Position numbers and translations under genes: made by a program. Positions 54,228 to 63,593 of a stretch of DNA of 64,000 nucleotides are shown here, piece after piece (positions within the stretch are counted from its first letter, which is position 1; each line of letters opens with the position of its first letter). Where the stretch lies: contig LJCV01000188.1 of the NCBI GenBank assembly GCA_001298575.1, positions 173,297 to 237,296 on the forward strand. Direction: 5' to 3'. The DNA comes from Actinobacteria bacterium OK074. GTDB lineage: Bacteria; Actinomycetota; Actinomycetes; Streptomycetales; Streptomycetaceae. A model generated the notes under the pieces. The model had not been told where the DNA came from. It was given only the letters and a program-made list of their open reading frames with translations, and did no database searches.

Positions 54228-56546
54228 ATGGGGTTCGGTTTCGGTCAGCGGCGCGGCGGACAACTGCCGGTCGAACTCACCAGTTTCGTGGGGCGCGGCG
54301 AGGAGCTGGCGCTGATCCGCGCCGCGTTCGACACCGCCCGGCTGGTCACGCTGGTGGGCCCCGGCGGCGTCGGCAAGAGCCGAACTGCCCTGCGGGCGGC
54401 GGGCGTTCTGCAAGGCCGGTTCCCGGACGGGGTGTGGCTGGCCGAACTCTCGGCGCTGCACGACCCGGAGCTGGTCCCGGCGATACTCGCCGCGGTCCTG
54501 GAACTGCCCGAGCAGTCCGGCATGACCCCGCTCGACGCCGTCGTCGCCCATCTCCAGGGCAGGCGGCTGCTGATCGTCCTGGACACCTGCGAACACCTGG
54601 TCGACGCCTGCGCGATGCTCGCGGACACCCTGCTGCGCGAGGCCGCCGGGATCAGCGTGCTCGCCACCAGCAGGCAGCCGCTCGACGTGCCCGGCGAACA
54701 CTGCCTGCCCGTCGCGCCCCTCGAACAGGAGGCGGCCCTCGACCTGTTCGTGCAACGGGCCGCCGCCGCCCTGCCCGGCTTCACCGCCAGCCCCGACAGC
54801 CGCGACCAACTCATGGCCCTCGTCGACCGGTTGGACGGCATCCCGCTCGCCCTCGAACTCGCCGCCGTCCGCCTGCGCGCGGTACCGCTGGCCGAACTCG
54901 CGGCCCGGCTCGACCACCGCTTCGAGGTCCTCACCGGTGGCCGCCGCACCGCGCTGACCCGGCACCAGACCCTGCGCACGGCGATCGGCTGGTCCCACGA
55001 GCTGTGCACCCCGCGGGAGCGGCTGCTGTGGGCCCGGCTGTCCGTCTTCGCGGGCTCCTTCACCCTCTCGGCGGCCGAACAGGTCTGCGCGGACGGCGAG
55101 TTGGGCCGCGCGGAGGTGCTGGAGGCGCTCATCGGGCTGGTCGACAAGTCGGTCGTCCAGCGCGTCGGCGAGGACGGCGGACGCTACCGCCTGCTCGACA
55201 CCATCCGCGAGTACGGCGCCGTCTGGCTCGACGACACCGGCGGCGCCGGACCGGCCAGGCAACGGCACTTCGCGTACTGCGAGGCGCTCGTGGCCCGCTT
55301 CTGGGACGACCTCGTCACCCCCGCCCAGATCGCGCTCCACCACGCCGTACGGGACGAGATCGCCGACGTACGGGCCGCGCTGGACCACGCGTACGCGGAC
55401 AGGAGCCGGGCCGCGCCGGCGCTGTGGCTGGCGGCCCGGCTCGGTCCGTACTGGCGGGCGGCGGGCACCCTGTCCGAGGGCCGCCACTGGATCGACAAGG
55501 GCCTGGCCCTCGTACCGGAGAACACCCCGGAGCGGGCCTGGGGCCTGTTCATGACCGGGGTCTTCGCGATGTGGACCGCGGACCTGGAGACCGCCCTGGA
55601 GCGGTTCCCGCAGGCACGCGCGGCGGCCGGCCGGGCGGGCGAGAGCCGCGTGGCGATGTTCGCCGACGCGTACCTGGGCGCCCTGACCGCGCTCGGCGGA
55701 GCCGTCGAGGAGGGCCTGGCCGAACTGGAGCGGGCCCGGCTGCTGATCGTCGCGTCCGACGACCGGCTCGGCATCGGCGTCGTGCACTGCGAGGGCGCCC
55801 TGCTGCGCGGCGTCCTGGGCGACACCTCCGGGGCACTGGAACTGTGCGGCACGGGGTTGAGGTACCTGGAGTCGACGGGCGAACGGCAGCTGTACGGCTC
55901 CATGGTCACCGTGCAGGGCATCATCCTGTGGCTGTCGGGGGAGCACGAGGCGAGCGAGGACCCGCTGCGGCGCGGCCTGGAGGCGGCCGGCGAACTCGGC
56001 GAGGTCCTGGTCGCGGCCCTGGCCTGCCTCGGCCTCGCCTGGCACGCGGCCCGGCGGGAACGGTACGTCCGCGCGGGCTGGCTGATGGGCTACGCGCACA
56101 ACGCCCGCCGCCTGAGCGGAGACCCGGTGGCCATGCTGCCGCGCCTGCTGGAGGAGAGCGAGGCCATACGGGAGCAGGTGCGGACGGCGCTGGGCGCCGC
56201 CGAGTTCGAACGCTGGAGCGAGGCGGGCGCGAGGATGGGCGGTCGGCAGATCCTGGAGGCGGTCCGCGCCGACGCGGACCTCCCCGAGACCGCCGAGACC
56301 CCCGGAGCCCCACCGCTCCCGGCGGCCCGCGCGACGGTCCCCAGGTCCCGCCGCGACCGCACGACGGACGCGCTGACCCGCCGCGAACGGGAAGTCGCGG
56401 CCCTGGTCGCGCAGGGCCTGTCCAACCGCGAGATCGCCGAACGCCTCGTCATCTCCAAACGCACCGCGGACGCCCACGTCGAACACATCCTGGCGAAACT
56501 GGGCATCACCTCCCGTACGGAGATCCCGGCGCTGCCGGAGACGTGA
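54228..56546 (+). CDS. LuxR-type regulator with NB-ARC-like ATPase
   Basis: This 772-residue regulator has FVGRGEELALIRAAF, the Walker A VGPGGVGKSRTALRAA, Walker B LLIVLDTCEHL, a TATSRQPL-like RNBS-B motif and the GLPLALELAA-like GIPLALELAAVRL of STAND ATPases. TPR-like helices fill ~340-680, and a C-terminal LuxR helix-turn-helix contains TRREREVAALVAQGLSNREIAERL. It belongs to the COG3903-type large regulators. The ATG at 54228 has GGGGG nearby; an in-frame ATG at 54174 is possible. It follows kdpE by 173 bp and its target is unknown. Confidence 0.88.
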   Translation: MGFGFGQRRGGQLPVELTSFVGRGEELALIRAAFDTARLVTLVGPGGVGKSRTALRAAGVLQGRFPDGVWLAELSALHDPELVPAILAAVLELPEQSGMTPLDAVVAHLQGRRLLIVLDTCEHLVDACAMLADTLLREAAGISVLATSRQPLDVPGEHCLPVAPLEQEAALDLFVQRAAAALPGFTASPDSRDQLMALVDRLDGIPLALELAAVRLRAVPLAELAARLDHRFEVLTGGRRTALTRHQTLRTAIGWSHELCTPRERLLWARLSVFAGSFTLSAAEQVCADGELGRAEVLEALIGLVDKSVVQRVGEDGGRYRLLDTIREYGAVWLDDTGGAGPARQRHFAYCEALVARFWDDLVTPAQIALHHAVRDEIADVRAALDHAYADRSRAAPALWLAARLGPYWRAAGTLSEGRHWIDKGLALVPENTPERAWGLFMTGVFAMWTADLETALERFPQARAAAGRAGESRVAMFADAYLGALTALGGAVEEGLAELERARLLIVASDDRLGIGVVHCEGALLRGVLGDTSGALELCGTGLRYLESTGERQLYGSMVTVQGIILWLSGEHEASEDPLRRGLEAAGELGEVLVAALACLGLAWHAARRERYVRAGWLMGYAHNARRLSGDPVAMLPRLLEESEAIREQVRTALGAAEFERWSEAGARMGGRQILEAVRADADLPETAETPGAPPLPAARATVPRSRRDRTTDALTRREREVAALVAQGLSNREIAERLVISKRTADAHVEHILAKLGITSRTEIPALPET

Positions 56547-57031
56547 GGGCTACCTAGGCATACGGAGAGCGGGCGCGAGCAGCTCCGGAGGAGCCCGCTC
56601 CGTATACCGAGGAACGAACCGGCACCCGGCGCGCCCCGCCTACGCATACCGATCTTGCCGCCGTACCGATGCCGGCGGCACGTGCCGCCCGGCAGACTCG
56701 CACCCGCCGCCCGGGACGCCTCGGGTGCGGCCGGGCGCCGGCAGTGTTGGTCAACCCCACGACTGTCATGGCAAGGCGCCCGGCGCCGCTCCCCTCCGGG
56801 GTGGCGCGGAGCGGGCGGCTGTCCTCGTCGGCGGGGCAGCCGCCCTTTCCGCCGGCACACCGCACGGCCTGCCCGAGGCCGCCCCAAGGCGCGCCCGCGG
56901 CAAGGAACTTGGGGCCAGGCCCTCGTACTATCGTTGCAGATACCAAGCACCCGCCGGATAACTTCGCCTCCCCGGCCCGTCACCAGGGCCCGTCACCAGG
57001 GCTCGGCACCGGGCCCGTGAGGAAGCCGGCG
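56547..57031. other. intergenic region with stem-loops
   Basis: This 485-bp stretch holds a large inverted repeat (56560-56605) and a second stem-loop, GGCGGCTG (56814-56821) with CAGCCGCC (56837-56844). I see no supported gene: the frames crossing it have no ribosome-binding site or family resemblance. The MFS promoter should lie toward the right end (TACTAT at 56928-56933 is a possible -10). Confidence 0.5.
56560..56605. terminator. bulged bidirectional hairpin after the LuxR gene
   Basis: ATACGGAGAGCGGGC (56560-56574) pairs with GCCCGCTCCGTAT (56593-56605) apart from a 2-base bulge. The loop contains a nested GCTCC/GGAGC stem. It is the first structure after the LuxR stop and a plausible terminator. 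Confidence 0.6.
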
Positions 57032-58513
57032 ATGACCAACACCGTTCCCGAGGCCGGGCGGGCCTCCGCCGCCGCGGTCCGTCGCGGCAGGACCGCCTTC
57101 GCGATCGTGCCGCTCGCCACCGCGCAACTGATGATCACCCTGGACTCGACGATCGTCTCCGTCGCGCTGCCGACCCTGCAAGCGGACGTCGGCCTCACCG
57201 ACTCCCAGCGGGCCTGGGCGGTGACCGCCTACACCCTGGCTTTCGGCGGACTGCTGCTCCTGGGCGGCAGGCTCGGCGACCTGTTCGGCCGCAGGCGCGC
57301 CCTGATCATCGGCGTCGTCGGCTTCGCGCTCAGCTCCGTCGTGTGCGGCGCCGCCCAGAACGACCTGATGTTCATCGGCTCCCGCGGCCTCCAGGGCATC
57401 TTCGCGGCGCTCATCGCACCATCCACCCTCGCGCTCATCACCACCACGTACACCGAGGCACGCGAACGCACCCGGGCCGTCGGCATCTACGCGGCGACCG
57501 CGATGTCCGGCGGTGCGCTCGGCCTGGTCGTAGGCGGCGTGCTCACCGACTACCTCGGCTGGCGCTGGTGCATGTACGTCAACATCCCCATCGCGGTGAT
57601 CGTCGTCGTCGGCTCGCTGCTCTCCGTCGCCAACCCGCCGCGGCACCCGGACGTGAAACCGGACGTGCCCGGGGCGGTCCTGGTCACCCTCGGCATGGTC
57701 GGTATCATCTACGGCCTCGGTGTGGCCGGCGACCGCGGCTGGGCCTCGGGGCGGACCGTCGGTGCGCTCGTCGGGGGCGTTCTGGTGCTGGTCGCGTTCG
57801 GGTGGTGGCAGGCGCGTACGGCTCATCCGCTGCTGCCCCCGCGGGTGGCGGCGAACCGGGTCGGTGCGGCCTCGTTCCTGGTCATGATGGTCGCGGCGTT
57901 CTGCACCTTCGGGATGATGCTGGGGATGACCTACCAGTTGCAGACCGTCCTCGGGTACTCGCCCGTCGCCGCCGGGATCGCGTTCCTCGGGTTCGTCGGC
58001 ACGGCCGTCGTCTCCTCCACGCAGCTGGGCCGCCGCCTGGTGCCGCACATGCGGCCGGGGCTGATGATGGCCACCGGTCTGGTGCTGTACGCACTCGCGT
58101 ATCTGCTGGTCACCCGGCTGACCCCGCACTCGTCGTACTGGCCGGACGTCTTCCCGCCGCTGGCCGTGATGGGCGTCGGCGTCGGCATCCTGACCGTGCC
58201 CGTGGTGGGCACGGTGATGTCGGTCAGCGCGGCGCGGGACTCCGGTGTCGTGGCCGCGGTCGTCAACACCATGCAGCAGGCGGGCGGTTCGGTCGGGGCC
58301 GCGCTGCTGAACACGGTCTCGATCAGCGCCGCGGCGCGCTACCTCGCGTCGCGGCCGGACAACGCCGCCACCCGGGTCGCGGTGACCGTGCACGGTTTCG
58401 TCGTGTCGGCCAGGTGGAGCGCGAGCATCGCCCTGGTCTGCGCGGTCCTCGCCCTGGTCGCCGTGAACGTGCCCGCTCCCCGCCCCGGTGGCGGGGCCCG
58501 CGCTCCCAAGTAG
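57032..58513 (+). CDS. MFS drug-efflux transporter (DHA2 family)
   Basis: This 493-residue 14-helix transporter has the DHA2 N-terminus LDSTIVSVALPTLQADVGLT, motif A GGRLGDLFGRRRALIIGV, motif C-like GPALGLVVGGVLTDYLGWRW and the conserved NTMQQAGGSVGAALL near the end. Family members export toxic compounds by proton antiport. The ATG at 57032 follows GAGGAAG. An HxlR regulator lies 29 bp downstream, so the two form an efflux module. Confidence 0.92.
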   Translation: MTNTVPEAGRASAAAVRRGRTAFAIVPLATAQLMITLDSTIVSVALPTLQADVGLTDSQRAWAVTAYTLAFGGLLLLGGRLGDLFGRRRALIIGVVGFALSSVVCGAAQNDLMFIGSRGLQGIFAALIAPSTLALITTTYTEARERTRAVGIYAATAMSGGALGLVVGGVLTDYLGWRWCMYVNIPIAVIVVVGSLLSVANPPRHPDVKPDVPGAVLVTLGMVGIIYGLGVAGDRGWASGRTVGALVGGVLVLVAFGWWQARTAHPLLPPRVAANRVGAASFLVMMVAAFCTFGMMLGMTYQLQTVLGYSPVAAGIAFLGFVGTAVVSSTQLGRRLVPHMRPGLMMATGLVLYALAYLLVTRLTPHSSYWPDVFPPLAVMGVGVGILTVPVVGTVMSVSAARDSGVVAAVVNTMQQAGGSVGAALLNTVSISAAARYLASRPDNAATRVAVTVHGFVVSARWSASIALVCAVLALVAVNVPAPRPGGGARAPK

Positions 58514-58542
58514 GGGCGCCCCGACGCCCGTAGAGTGGAACG

Positions 58543-58917
58543 ATGCCGGAACCGCTGGACGCCGCCATGTTCGACGGGGTCGAGGACCTCGAACTGCCCA
58601 TCCGTTTCCGCAACAAGTGGATGGGCCGGATCCTCCTCTGCCTGGAGAACGGCCCCCGCCGCTTCACGGAACTCCAGGTGCCGCTCAAGGGCATCACGCC
58701 CAAGGTGCTGGCCGAGTCGCTGCGTGCGCTGGAGCGGGACGGGATGGTCACCCGTACGTCGTACGGGGGTGTTCCGCCGCGGGTCGAGTACGAACTGACC
58801 GAGCTGGGGCGGTCGTTGCGCGAACCCCGGGAGATCTGGTGCAAGTGGGTCGACGCCCACGTCCACGAAATCCTGCGGGCCCGCGCCGCGGCGGCAGGGC
58901 CGGGCGACGCTGGTTGA
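58543..58917 (+). CDS. HxlR-family transcriptional regulator
   Basis: This 124-residue winged-helix protein has IRFRNKWMGRILLCLENGPRRFTEL, the GITPKVLAESLRALERDGMV recognition region and RTSYGGVPPRVEYELTELG. The N-terminal redox-sensing Cys of many HxlR proteins (CP...ALxxIGGKW) is replaced by LPIRFRNKW, so thiol sensing there is unlikely. It probably controls the upstream efflux gene. No good Shine-Dalgarno sequence precedes the ATG at 58543 (GAGTGGAACG). Confidence 0.88.
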   Translation: MPEPLDAAMFDGVEDLELPIRFRNKWMGRILLCLENGPRRFTELQVPLKGITPKVLAESLRALERDGMVTRTSYGGVPPRVEYELTELGRSLREPREIWCKWVDAHVHEILRARAAAAGPGDAG

Positions 58918-58949
58918 ACCGGTCGTCCCGGTGCCGCGCGCCGCCGACG

Positions 58950-59741
58950 TCAGTGCGGCTCCAGCTCCGGCACCAGCCGCAGCACCGGCTCCGTCGCCAT
59001 CGCGTTCTCGGCGAGGGTCGCCTCCTGCCGCGCCGTCTCCCACAGCCACAGCACGTCGCGGCCGAACGACCAGCCCAGCGACCCCAGCGCCGAGGCCACC
59101 ACGCAGGCGCCCGCCTGGTAGGGGAGCAGGCCCGAGGCCGCCACCAGCAGGGCGACGCCCTGGACCGCGGCCACCGTCTTGCGGGCCATGCTGTGCGGGA
59201 GTTCGCCGTTCAGCCACGGCCAGGCCCACGAGGCGGCCACGAACACGTACCGCATCGCCCCGATCAGCACCACCCACGGGCCCAGTGACGCCGACACGTA
59301 CACGCTCAGCACCAGGATCAGGAACGCGTCGACCTCCATGTCGAAGCGGGCGCCCAGCGCCGACGACGTGCCCGTCGCGCGGGCCACCTTGCCGTCCACG
59401 CCGTCCAGCAGCAGCGCCACCGCCGTCAGGCCCACCATCACCGTGATCGGGGGCGCGCTCTCGAACGAGTCCGCGACCAGCGCGGTGATCCCGCCGACCA
59501 GCGTGGCGCGGCCCAGCGTGACCCGGTTGGCGGGGCCGAACCGCCGCAGCGGGGAGCGCAGGACCGCCCGGGTCAGCACGGCCCACATCGCGAGCGCGAA
59601 CGCCAGGCCCGTGAACCACCCCGCAGGCCCCATCCCGAAGGCCGTGCCAAGGAGGACCAGCAACAGGACCTGGACGCCCGCTCCCACGGTCGTCTCCTGC
59701 TGCAAAAGCCTCGCGTCGTCGTATGTGTGGTTCAGGGCCAC
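58950..59741 (-). CDS. CDP-alcohol phosphatidyltransferase family protein
   Basis: This 263-residue membrane enzyme has the family signature DGVDGKVARATGTSSALGARFDMEVD, with all four metal-binding Asp residues (D-x2-DG-x2-AR-x8-G-x3-D-x3-D). Hydrophobic helices surround it. Enzymes of this family transfer a phosphoalcohol from CDP-alcohol to an acceptor alcohol in membrane lipid synthesis. The GTG at 59741 has GGAGGGTGAGC upstream. It is divergent from the dehydrogenase that starts the final cluster and may share its promoter region. Confidence 0.88.
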   Translation of the reverse strand: MALNHTYDDARLLQQETTVGAGVQVLLLVLLGTAFGMGPAGWFTGLAFALAMWAVLTRAVLRSPLRRFGPANRVTLGRATLVGGITALVADSFESAPPITVMVGLTAVALLLDGVDGKVARATGTSSALGARFDMEVDAFLILVLSVYVSASLGPWVVLIGAMRYVFVAASWAWPWLNGELPHSMARKTVAAVQGVALLVAASGLLPYQAGACVVASALGSLGWSFGRDVLWLWETARQEATLAENAMATEPVLRLVPELEPH

Positions 59742-59848
59742 CGCTCACCCTCCGGCCAAGTGACAGATTCGATCTTCGCCGCGTACCTTGTGCGCGACTT
59801 CCACCGCTCCGTACGTGGGCAAACGGCCAATCGTTCAGGGGGACCCAT

Positions 59849-60832
59849 ATGGAACTCACAGCACGCGCTTTCTGGATCGGTGCGCCTGGGGAGGGGGAGA
59901 TCCGGGAGGCGATCCTGCCGCGGCCGGGGGAGGGCGATGTGGTAGTACGCGCGCTCTATTCAGGTGTCAGCCGCGGCACCGAGACGCTCGTCTTCCGCGG
60001 CGGCGTCCCCGAGAGCCAGCACGCCGCCATGCGCGCGCCCTTCCAGGAAGGCGAATTTCCGGCGCCCGTCAAATACGGCTACCTGAGCGTCGGCGTCGTC
60101 GAGCACGGGCCCGGGCATCTCCTGGGGCGGACCGTGTTCTGCCTCTATCCGCACCAGACGCGGTACGTCGTGCCCGCCGCCGCCGTCACCGTCGTACCCG
60201 ACACGGTGCCCGCCGCGCGCGCCGTGCTCGCCGGGACCGTCGAGACCGCCGTCAACGCGCTGTGGGACGCCACGCCTCTGCTCGGCGACCGGATCGCCGT
60301 CGTCGGCGGCGGCATGGTCGGCTGCTCGGTGGCCGCGCTGCTGGCCCGCTTCCCCGGCGTCCGCGTGCAGCTCGTCGACGCCGACTCGGCCCGCGCCGAG
60401 ACCGCCCGCGCCCTCGGCGTCGACTTCGCCGCGCCGGAGGCCGCCCTCGACGGCTGCGACCTCGTCGTGCACGCCAGCGCCAGCGAGGCCGGGATGCGGC
60501 GGAGTCTCGAACTCCTCGCCCCCGAGGGCACCTTGGTCGAACTCAGCTGGTACGGCGACCGGGTCGTCTCCCTGCCGCTCGGCGAGGCGTTCCACGCGCG
60601 CCGGCTGACCGTGCGCAGCAGCCAGGTCGGCACCGTCTCGCCGCGCGCCCGCTCCGGCCGCTCCTACGCCGACCGGCTCGCCCTCGCCCTCGACCTGCTC
60701 GCCGACCCCGCCCTCGACGCCCTCGTCACCGCCGAACACACCTTCGAGGACCTCCCGGACCTGCTGCCCCGCCTCACCGACGGCACCGTCACCGGGCTGT
60801 GCCACCGGGTCCGTTACGGCGACGCGCGGTGA
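59849..60832 (+). CDS. medium-chain (BchC-like) dehydrogenase
   Basis: This 327-residue MDR-fold protein has an N-terminal SGVSRGTETLVFRGGVPESQ, the Rossmann IAVVGGGMVGCSVAALLARF and LVVHASASEAGMRRSLELLAPEGTLVELSW. The structural and catalytic zinc cysteine patterns of alcohol dehydrogenases are not evident, as in BchC-like members. It is the first forward gene of the pterin/glycosyl cluster. The ATG at 59849 follows GGGGGA. Confidence 0.82.
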   Translation: MELTARAFWIGAPGEGEIREAILPRPGEGDVVVRALYSGVSRGTETLVFRGGVPESQHAAMRAPFQEGEFPAPVKYGYLSVGVVEHGPGHLLGRTVFCLYPHQTRYVVPAAAVTVVPDTVPAARAVLAGTVETAVNALWDATPLLGDRIAVVGGGMVGCSVAALLARFPGVRVQLVDADSARAETARALGVDFAAPEAALDGCDLVVHASASEAGMRRSLELLAPEGTLVELSWYGDRVVSLPLGEAFHARRLTVRSSQVGTVSPRARSGRSYADRLALALDLLADPALDALVTAEHTFEDLPDLLPRLTDGTVTGLCHRVRYGDAR

Positions 60833-60836
60833 CCGT

Positions 60837-60856
60837 GGGGCCGACGGGACGGCCCC
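60837..60856 (+). terminator. short hairpin after the dehydrogenase
   Basis: GGGGCC-N8-GGCCCC forms a 6-bp GC stem 5 bp after the stop codon. The AT-rich stretch 60880-60905 further right could be the promoter of the next operon. The hairpin is short and its effect uncertain. Confidence 0.35.
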
Positions 60857-60994
60857 GCAGGCCCCGCCCCAAGAACCGTTCACAAACCCAATGACAAAGA
60901 AAAACGGGCAGCTGAACAAAGGCCCGTGGCCGCCCGTACTACTCGGCATGCCCCGGCCGGGGGATCAGACGCACCGCACCTGGAGGGTCGTCCG

Positions 60995-61393
60995 TTGTTC
61001 AGCATCACCGTCCGCGATCACCTGATGATCGCCCACAGCTTCCGCGGCGAGGTCTTCGGACCCGCACAGCGCCTGCACGGAGCGACGTTCCTCGTGGACG
61101 CCACCTTCCGCCGCGCCGAGCTGGACGACGACAACATCGTCGTAGACATCGGACTGGCCACCCAGGAACTGGGGGCCGTGGTGAGCGAACTCAACTACCG
61201 CAACCTCGACAACGAGCCGGACTTCGCCAACACCAACACCTCGACGGAGTTCCTCGCCAAGGTGGTCGCCGACCGGCTCGCCGAGCGGATCAAGTCCGGC
61301 CGCCTCGGCGACGGGGCGCTGGGCCTGGAGGGCATCGCCGTCACCCTGCACGAGTCGCACATCGCCTGGGCGAGTTACGAGCGTGACCTGTGA
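60995..61393 (+). CDS. tetrahydropterin-synthase-fold (PTPS/QueD-like) protein
   Basis: This 132-residue T-fold protein aligns with QueD/PTPS: IAHSF (first zinc His), [14 protein letters not shown] (where QueD has CxxxHGH), [28 protein letters not shown] and [14 protein letters not shown] (conserved Glu). The catalytic Cys, the second His of HGH and the Asp-His pair (LDHH, here LNYR) are replaced. The start is a TTG at 60995, with GGAGGG 7 bp upstream. It may be a non-catalytic binding protein or a repurposed enzyme. It overlaps the glycosyltransferase start (GTGA). Confidence 0.82.
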   Translation: MFSITVRDHLMIAHSFRGEVFGPAQRLHGATFLVDATFRRAELDDDNIVVDIGLATQELGAVVSELNYRNLDNEPDFANTNTSTEFLAKVVADRLAERIKSGRLGDGALGLEGIAVTLHESHIAWASYERDL

Positions 61394-62691
61394 CCCACCA
61401 CGCCCCCGGCACCGACCGGGTGACGCTCTCCACCCCCCTCCACCAGGCAGACCACGAGGCAGGCGAGGCAGCCGTGAACGTCGTCCACACCCCCGCCGGC
61501 CCCGGCAGCGAGCCCCAAGAGGTCCACGACTCCCTCCCCTTCGTGCCCGCCCAGCGCGCGGCCGGACACGGCGGTCAGAACATCCCCATGTCGCTGAACT
61601 CCCTGCACTTCGTGATGCCCGGCGGCGTCGACGACCCGACGCGCCCCAGCGGCGGCAACGCCTACGACCGCCGCATCTGCCTCGACCTGCCCGGCTTCGG
61701 CTGGCAGGTCCGCCGCCACACCGTCGACGGGAGCTGGCCCCGCCCCGGCGCCGAGGCCCGCCCCGAACTCGCCCGCACCCTGCGGGAGTTCCCCGACGGC
61801 GCGGTCGTCCTGATCGACGGCCTCGTCGCCTGCGGGGTCCCCGAGATCGTCGTCCCGGAAGCCGAAAGGCTCTCGCTCGCGGTCCTCGTGCACCTCCCGC
61901 TCGGCGACGAGACCGGGCTCGAACCCCAGGTCGCCGCCGAACTCGACGCCAAGGAACGCGCCACCCTGCGCGGCGTGCCCGCCGTTGTCGCCACCAGCGA
62001 CTGGGCGGTACGGCGGCTGGTCTCCCACCACGGCCTGGCCCCCGAGCGCGTGCACGTCGCCGCCCCCGGGGCCGACATCGCGCCCCTCGCCTCCGGCACC
62101 GACGGCGTCTCCCGGCTGCTGTGCGTGGCCGCCGTCACCCCGCGCAAGGGCCAGCACCGCCTGGTCGAGGCCCTCGCCACCGTCACCGAACTGCCCTGGA
62201 CCTGCTCGCTGGTCGGCGCCCTCACCCAGGACCCCGAGTACGTCGACCGCATCCGCGCACTGATCCGGCACCACGGCCTCGACGACCGCCTGCACCTGGC
62301 CGGACCGCAGGCCGGAGCCGCCCTCGACACCAGCTACGCCACCGCCGACCTGATGGTCCTCACCTCCTACGCCGAGACCTACGGCATGGCCGTCACCGAA
62401 GCGCTCGCCCGCGGCATCCCCGTCCTGGCCACCGACGTCGGCGGCCTGCCCGAGGCGATCGGGCGCGCGCCCGACGGCGGGGTGCCCGGCATCCTCGTAC
62501 CGCCGGAGAGCCCGGCCGCGCTCGCCGCGGAACTGCGCGGCTGGTTCGGCGAGGCCGATGTACGGCGCCGCCTGAAGGCCGCCGCGCGCGGCCGTCGCGC
62601 CGCCCTCGACGGCTGGGCGACCACCGCCCGCAGCCTGGCCGGAGTCCTCGGCCGGCTGCGGTCCGAGTCCGAGGCACGGAGGGTCGCATGA
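61390..62691 (+). CDS. GT4-family glycosyltransferase
   Basis: This 433-residue GT-B fold enzyme has a C-terminal donor domain with [16 protein letters not shown], the HLAGPQAG region, [35 protein letters not shown] (the E-x7-E motif) and an N-terminal acceptor domain. Retaining GT4 enzymes add NDP-sugars to lipid, sugar or small-molecule acceptors. The GTG overlaps the PTPS-like stop, implying coupled expression. Acceptor unknown. Confidence 0.9.
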   Translation: MTHHAPGTDRVTLSTPLHQADHEAGEAAVNVVHTPAGPGSEPQEVHDSLPFVPAQRAAGHGGQNIPMSLNSLHFVMPGGVDDPTRPSGGNAYDRRICLDLPGFGWQVRRHTVDGSWPRPGAEARPELARTLREFPDGAVVLIDGLVACGVPEIVVPEAERLSLAVLVHLPLGDETGLEPQVAAELDAKERATLRGVPAVVATSDWAVRRLVSHHGLAPERVHVAAPGADIAPLASGTDGVSRLLCVAAVTPRKGQHRLVEALATVTELPWTCSLVGALTQDPEYVDRIRALIRHHGLDDRLHLAGPQAGAALDTSYATADLMVLTSYAETYGMAVTEALARGIPVLATDVGGLPEAIGRAPDGGVPGILVPPESPAALAAELRGWFGEADVRRRLKAAARGRRAALDGWATTARSLAGVLGRLRSESEARRVA

Positions 62692-63593
62692 GCACGCACA
62701 CCACGAAGGCGGAGCCGGTGACCGAGCCCGCGCTGAACGCGATCCCGGCCCCCGGCGACCCCGAAGTCCCGCGCTACGCGCCCCAGTGGCTGCGGCTGCG
62801 CGAGCCCGCGGACGCCGCCGCCCGCGCCGCCGACCTGCTCGACCCGCTGCGCATCCGGCTCGCCAACCGGCTCGGCCGGGGCACCGACCTGGTCGTGCAC
62901 GACCTCGGCTGCGGCACCGGCTCCATGGGCCGCTGGCTGGCCCCGCTGCTGGACGGCGCCCAGCACTGGGTGCTGCACGACCGTGACCCCTACCTGCTGC
63001 ACTTCGCCACCGTGGGCGCGCCCCGCGCGGGCGCCGACGGCAGCCGGGTCACCGTCGCCACCCAGCGCGGCGACATCGGCCGCCTCACCGCGGACGCGCT
63101 GACCGGCGCCGACCTGGTGACCGCCTCCGCGCTCCTCGACGTCCTCACCGGCGAACAGATCGAGACGTTCGCCACCGCCGTCGTCGGCGCCGGCTGCCCG
63201 GCCCTGCTGACCCTGTCGGTCATCGGCCGCGTCGAACTCACCCCGTCGCACCCGCTGGACGCCGAGATCTCCGCCGCCTTCGACGCCCACCAGCGCCGCG
63301 GCGAACTCCTCGGCCCGGACGCGGTCACCACGGCCTGCGAGGCGTTCGGCCGGCTGGGCGCGACGGTACGGGTGCACCCGAGCCCCTGGCGCCTGGGCCC
63401 CGCCCAGGCGGAACTGACCGCCGAGTGGCTGCGCGGCTGGGTCGGCGCGGCGCTGGAACAGCGCCCGGAGCTGGCGGAACGTGCGCAGCCGTACCTGAAG
63501 GACCGCCTGGCGGCCTGCGCCGCGGGGGAGTTGCGCGTAGTGGTGGGGCACAGCGACGTGCTGGTGCTGCCCCGGTCGGTGGGAGGCGTGTGA
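62688..63593 (+). CDS. SAM-dependent methyltransferase
   Basis: This 301-residue class I methyltransferase has motif I VVHDLGCGTGSMGRWLAPLL, motif II HDRDPYLL and a post-I VTASALLDVLTGEQI segment. The family is conserved next to PTPS-like and GT4 genes in Streptomyces as I recall, with no established reaction. The ATG at 62688 overlaps the glycosyltransferase stop; its TGA overlaps the next start. Confidence 0.85.
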   Translation: MSTHTTKAEPVTEPALNAIPAPGDPEVPRYAPQWLRLREPADAAARAADLLDPLRIRLANRLGRGTDLVVHDLGCGTGSMGRWLAPLLDGAQHWVLHDRDPYLLHFATVGAPRAGADGSRVTVATQRGDIGRLTADALTGADLVTASALLDVLTGEQIETFATAVVGAGCPALLTLSVIGRVELTPSHPLDAEISAAFDAHQRRGELLGPDAVTTACEAFGRLGATVRVHPSPWRLGPAQAELTAEWLRGWVGAALEQRPELAERAQPYLKDRLAACAAGELRVVVGHSDVLVLPRSVGGV

